From: Mycobacterium sp.
GTDB taxonomy: Bacteria > Actinomycetota > Actinomycetes > Mycobacteriales > Mycobacteriaceae
DNA: 6,594 bases
Assembly (NCBI GenBank): GCA_023264755.1
Contig: JAHFVB010000093.1
Location: 1-6,594, forward strand
Direction: 5' to 3'
The position numbers were made by a program, and so were the translations under genes. Under the pieces are notes generated by a model. That model was not told the origin of the DNA. It saw nothing but the letters and a program-made list of their open reading frames with translations, and ran no database searches. Shown here piece by piece: positions 5,420 through 6,594 of the stretch. Numbering within the stretch: the first letter of the stretch is position 1; each line of letters starts with the position of its first letter.

Positions 5420-5754
5420 ATGCGGATGACGTACGTACCGTCCTCGTCGCGTTCGATCTGCCGATCCCACGTATTCAGCCAGACGGGGGTGTCGCTGCGA
5501 GTGCCGAGGTAGGCGTTTCGGATCGCGCCGCCCGGCTGAAGGTGCACACTCCACTCCTCACCCGTGGCCTGGATGGTGACCAACTCCTCGCCGTCGGCGC
5601 CCCGGATGGACAGCGTGTGGCCGTTGAACTCCTGCTCGGACAGTTCGGCATCGGATGCGGCCAACTCACCCTCGTCGAGCTGTTCTTCGAATTCGTCGCC
5701 TTCATCGGCGTCCTGGGTTGTGTCGGCTTCGGCTGGCTCGGCTGGGTCGGGCAC
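5413..5754 (-). CDS. Small acidic, lysine-free conserved-looking hypothetical protein
   Basis: 113 residues; I do not recognise the family. The first 42 residues are strongly acidic (18 Asp/Glu, no Lys, Arg or His) and probably disordered. The rest (from F43-N-G-H) looks like a compact beta-rich domain with HTLSIRGADGEELVTIQ, EEWSVHLQPGG, IRNAYLG, TPVWLNTWDRQIERD and GTYVIRID. There is no signal peptide or membrane segment, so it should be cytoplasmic. The whole chain contains no lysine and no cysteine. The start is GTG 5754: TAGAGT (5761-5766) ends exactly 6 nt before it, as for a leaderless mycobacterial transcript, and no ribosome site is needed. It is divergent from the glycosyltransferase gene and convergent with the HTH gene. 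Reality as a gene is well supported by codon use and promoter fit; the role is unknown. Confidence 0.72.
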   Translation of the reverse strand: MPDPAEPAEADTTQDADEGDEFEEQLDEGELAASDAELSEQEFNGHTLSIRGADGEELVTIQATGEEWSVHLQPGGAIRNAYLGTRSDTPVWLNTWDRQIERDEDGTYVIRID

Positions 5755-5760
5755 GCCGCC

Positions 5761-5766
5761 ACTCTA
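5761..5766 (-). promoter_or_regulatory. -10 box for leaderless expression of the acidic protein gene
   Basis: TAGAGT on the minus strand fits TANNNT, with 6 nt to GTG 5754, so the first transcribed base can be the G of the start codon. No recognisable -35 is seen. Confidence 0.5.
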
Positions 5767-5861
5767 CCCACGGTCGGCGCCGGGTGCCACGGCTTGCGTC
5801 GGGCTCGCAATTCACGCTGAAGGCCTTGCCGCCGTGGCGGACTCGCACCACACCCCCGAAG

Positions 5862-5927
5862 CCGGGCGCCCTGCGACGAGCCACTCTGCACCGGGCGGTC
5901 AGCGTCCGCCCGGCTTTCCCCGCCCGG
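5862..5927. repeat. Cluster of four CCGGGCG heptamers including an 8-bp inverted repeat
   Basis: CCGGGCG occurs at 5862-5868 and 5891-5897, and its complement CGCCCGG at 5907-5913 and 5921-5927. The middle two belong to a perfect inverted repeat, CCGGGCGG-N7-CCGCCCGG (5891-5913), followed by CTTTCC. The cluster lies between two divergent promoters, and its right end falls where the -35 of the glycosyltransferase promoter should be. It could be an operator array, or the hairpin could end read-through transcription. GC-rich background makes chance partly responsible. Confidence 0.4.
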
Positions 5928-5943
5928 CGCGGCCGGCGGGCAG

Positions 5944-5949
5944 TATCGT
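5944..5949 (+). promoter_or_regulatory. -10 box for leaderless expression of the glycosyltransferase gene
   Basis: TATCGT fits TANNNT and lies 7 nt before ATG 5957, so the A of the start codon can be the first transcribed base. The only purine-rich stretch (GAAAG, 5952-5956) touches the ATG and cannot act as a normal ribosome site. Confidence 0.5.
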
Positions 5950-5956
5950 CCGAAAG

Positions 5957-6594
5957 ATGGCAGACACCCCAGAGTCCTTGACGATCATGTTCTGGCCGGA
6001 GTCGGCCTACGGTCCGACGAATCAGTGCATCGGGTTGGCCGCCATCCTGCGCGATCGCGGCCACACCTTCGTGTTCGCTGCGGAAAGCTCTTGGGCGGGC
6101 AAACTTGCGCCGCTGGGCTTCGTCGAGGAACTCGTCGACCTGGCCGAGCCCGACCCGGCCGCAGGCGAAGAGGATGCCGGCAAGTTCTGGACCGACTTCA
6201 TCGCCGAGACCTCGCCGGAGTTCCGCAAGCCGACGATCGAACAACTCGAGTCGTTCGTCCAGCCGACCTACCAGGCGCTGATCGACGGGGCCAAGTACTG
6301 CGAGCCGCGGCTGCGCGAGCTCGTCGCCAAGCATTCCCCGGACGTCATCGTCGAGGACAACGTGGTGATCTTCCCGGCGTTGCAGAGCTCTGGAGCCCCA
6401 TTCGTCCGCATCGTGTCGTGCAGCCCGCTGGAGGTCAGCGGACCCGGGGTGCCGCCACCGTTCTCGGGGTTGCCCAGCGCCGATCACAGCGAGTGGGCGG
6501 CCTATCGCGCCGAGTTCGACCGCACCCACCGCGCCATGTGGTCGGACTTCGACCAGTGGGTGCAGGCCCAGGGCGGCGCCGCACTGCCCGAACT
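5957..6594 (+). CDS. GT1-family (UGT/MGT-like) glycosyltransferase, N-terminal part, truncated by window edge
   Basis: 212 complete codons are visible, open to the right edge. The N-terminus (LTIMFWPESAYGPTNQCIGLAAILRDRGHTFVFAAE) is the first beta-alpha-beta unit of a GT-B fold, with the G-P-T-N-Q-C loop and R-G-H strand lead-in seen in UDP-glucosyl/macrolide-type glycosyltransferases. Later PDVIVEDNVVIFPALQSSGAPFVRIVSCSPLE matches the conserved strand-helix unit near residue 130-150 of the acceptor-binding half. The sugar-nucleotide-binding C-terminal half is outside the window, so sugar and acceptor cannot be inferred. Mycobacterial relatives act on lipid or small-molecule acceptors, for example in glycolipid synthesis, but nothing visible fixes that role. 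No signal peptide; cytoplasmic. ATG 5957 is supported by the leaderless-type -10 box. It is divergent from the acidic protein gene. Confidence 0.87.
   Translation, partial: MADTPESLTIMFWPESAYGPTNQCIGLAAILRDRGHTFVFAAESSWAGKLAPLGFVEELVDLAEPDPAAGEEDAGKFWTDFIAETSPEFRKPTIEQLESFVQPTYQALIDGAKYCEPRLRELVAKHSPDVIVEDNVVIFPALQSSGAPFVRIVSCSPLEVSGPGVPPPFSGLPSADHSEWAAYRAEFDRTHRAMWSDFDQWVQAQGGAALPE

Noticed and set aside
2968..5754. A beta-lactam sensing system made of the PBP, HTH and acidic protein genes
   Set aside because: The HTH protein is XRE-type rather than BlaI-like, there is no BlaR-type sensor-protease, the gap to the PBP gene is about 200 nt with its own promoter-like elements, and the third gene is on the other strand. 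Co-location alone does not support a system.
5702..6529. A 275-codon open frame on the minus strand over the glycosyltransferase
   Set aside because: It is a shadow of a gene with a recognisable GT-B N-terminus; its start and end have no sensible context.
1..6594. CRISPR array, tRNA/rRNA, insertion sequence, integrase or prophage elements
   Set aside because: No regularly spaced repeats, no tRNA-like structure, no transposase or integrase coding sequence and no terminal inverted repeats were found by reading both strands.

Overview
The window looks like chromosomal DNA of a mycobacterium, most likely a fast-growing Mycolicibacterium-type species. The reasons are the high GC content with strong G/C third-position bias, a secreted DUF732 protein (a family largely confined to mycobacteria and close relatives), a short-chain dehydrogenase of the mycofactocin-linked type, a lipoprotein class B penicillin-binding protein resembling M. 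tuberculosis Rv2864c (PBP-lipo), and several start codons lying only 6-9 nt behind a TANNNT -10 box, as expected for leaderless mycobacterial transcripts. The species is inferred, not shown.

Layout, left to right. (1) 1-346, minus: N-terminal part of a polar amino-acid ABC transporter solute-binding protein, cut by the window edge. (2) 484-1269, plus: protein with two DUF427 units, followed after 64 nt by (3) 1334-2149, plus: a mycofactocin-type SDR. These two probably share a transcript. (4) 2193-2630, minus: small exported DUF732 protein, convergent with the SDR across a 43-nt gap that can form a hairpin. (5) 2631-2967: 337-nt intergenic region between divergent genes, with two close palindromes built from GTGAA half-sites. 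(6) 2968-4752, plus: lipoprotein transpeptidase (class B PBP with a MecA_N-type domain). (7) 4950-5405, plus: protein with a C-terminal XRE-type helix-turn-helix, whose apparent promoter contains an inverted repeat. (8) 5413-5754, minus: acidic, lysine-free small protein, convergent with (7) across 7 nt; both stop codons lie in one hairpin. (9) 5957-6594, plus: N-terminal part of a GT1-type glycosyltransferase, divergent from (8), with a cluster of CCGGGCG heptamers in its upstream region.

No single pathway joins these genes. The right half (PBP, glycosyltransferase) has a cell-envelope flavour. The middle pair (DUF427 and SDR) looks like a small redox or accessory metabolism unit. I see no mobile element, CRISPR array, tRNA or rRNA, and no convincing new multi-gene system. 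The items most worth checking are regulatory: the paired palindromes at 2832-2867, the operator-like repeat at 4847-4865, the CCGGGCG cluster at 5862-5927, and the hairpin carrying two stop codons at 5399-5419.
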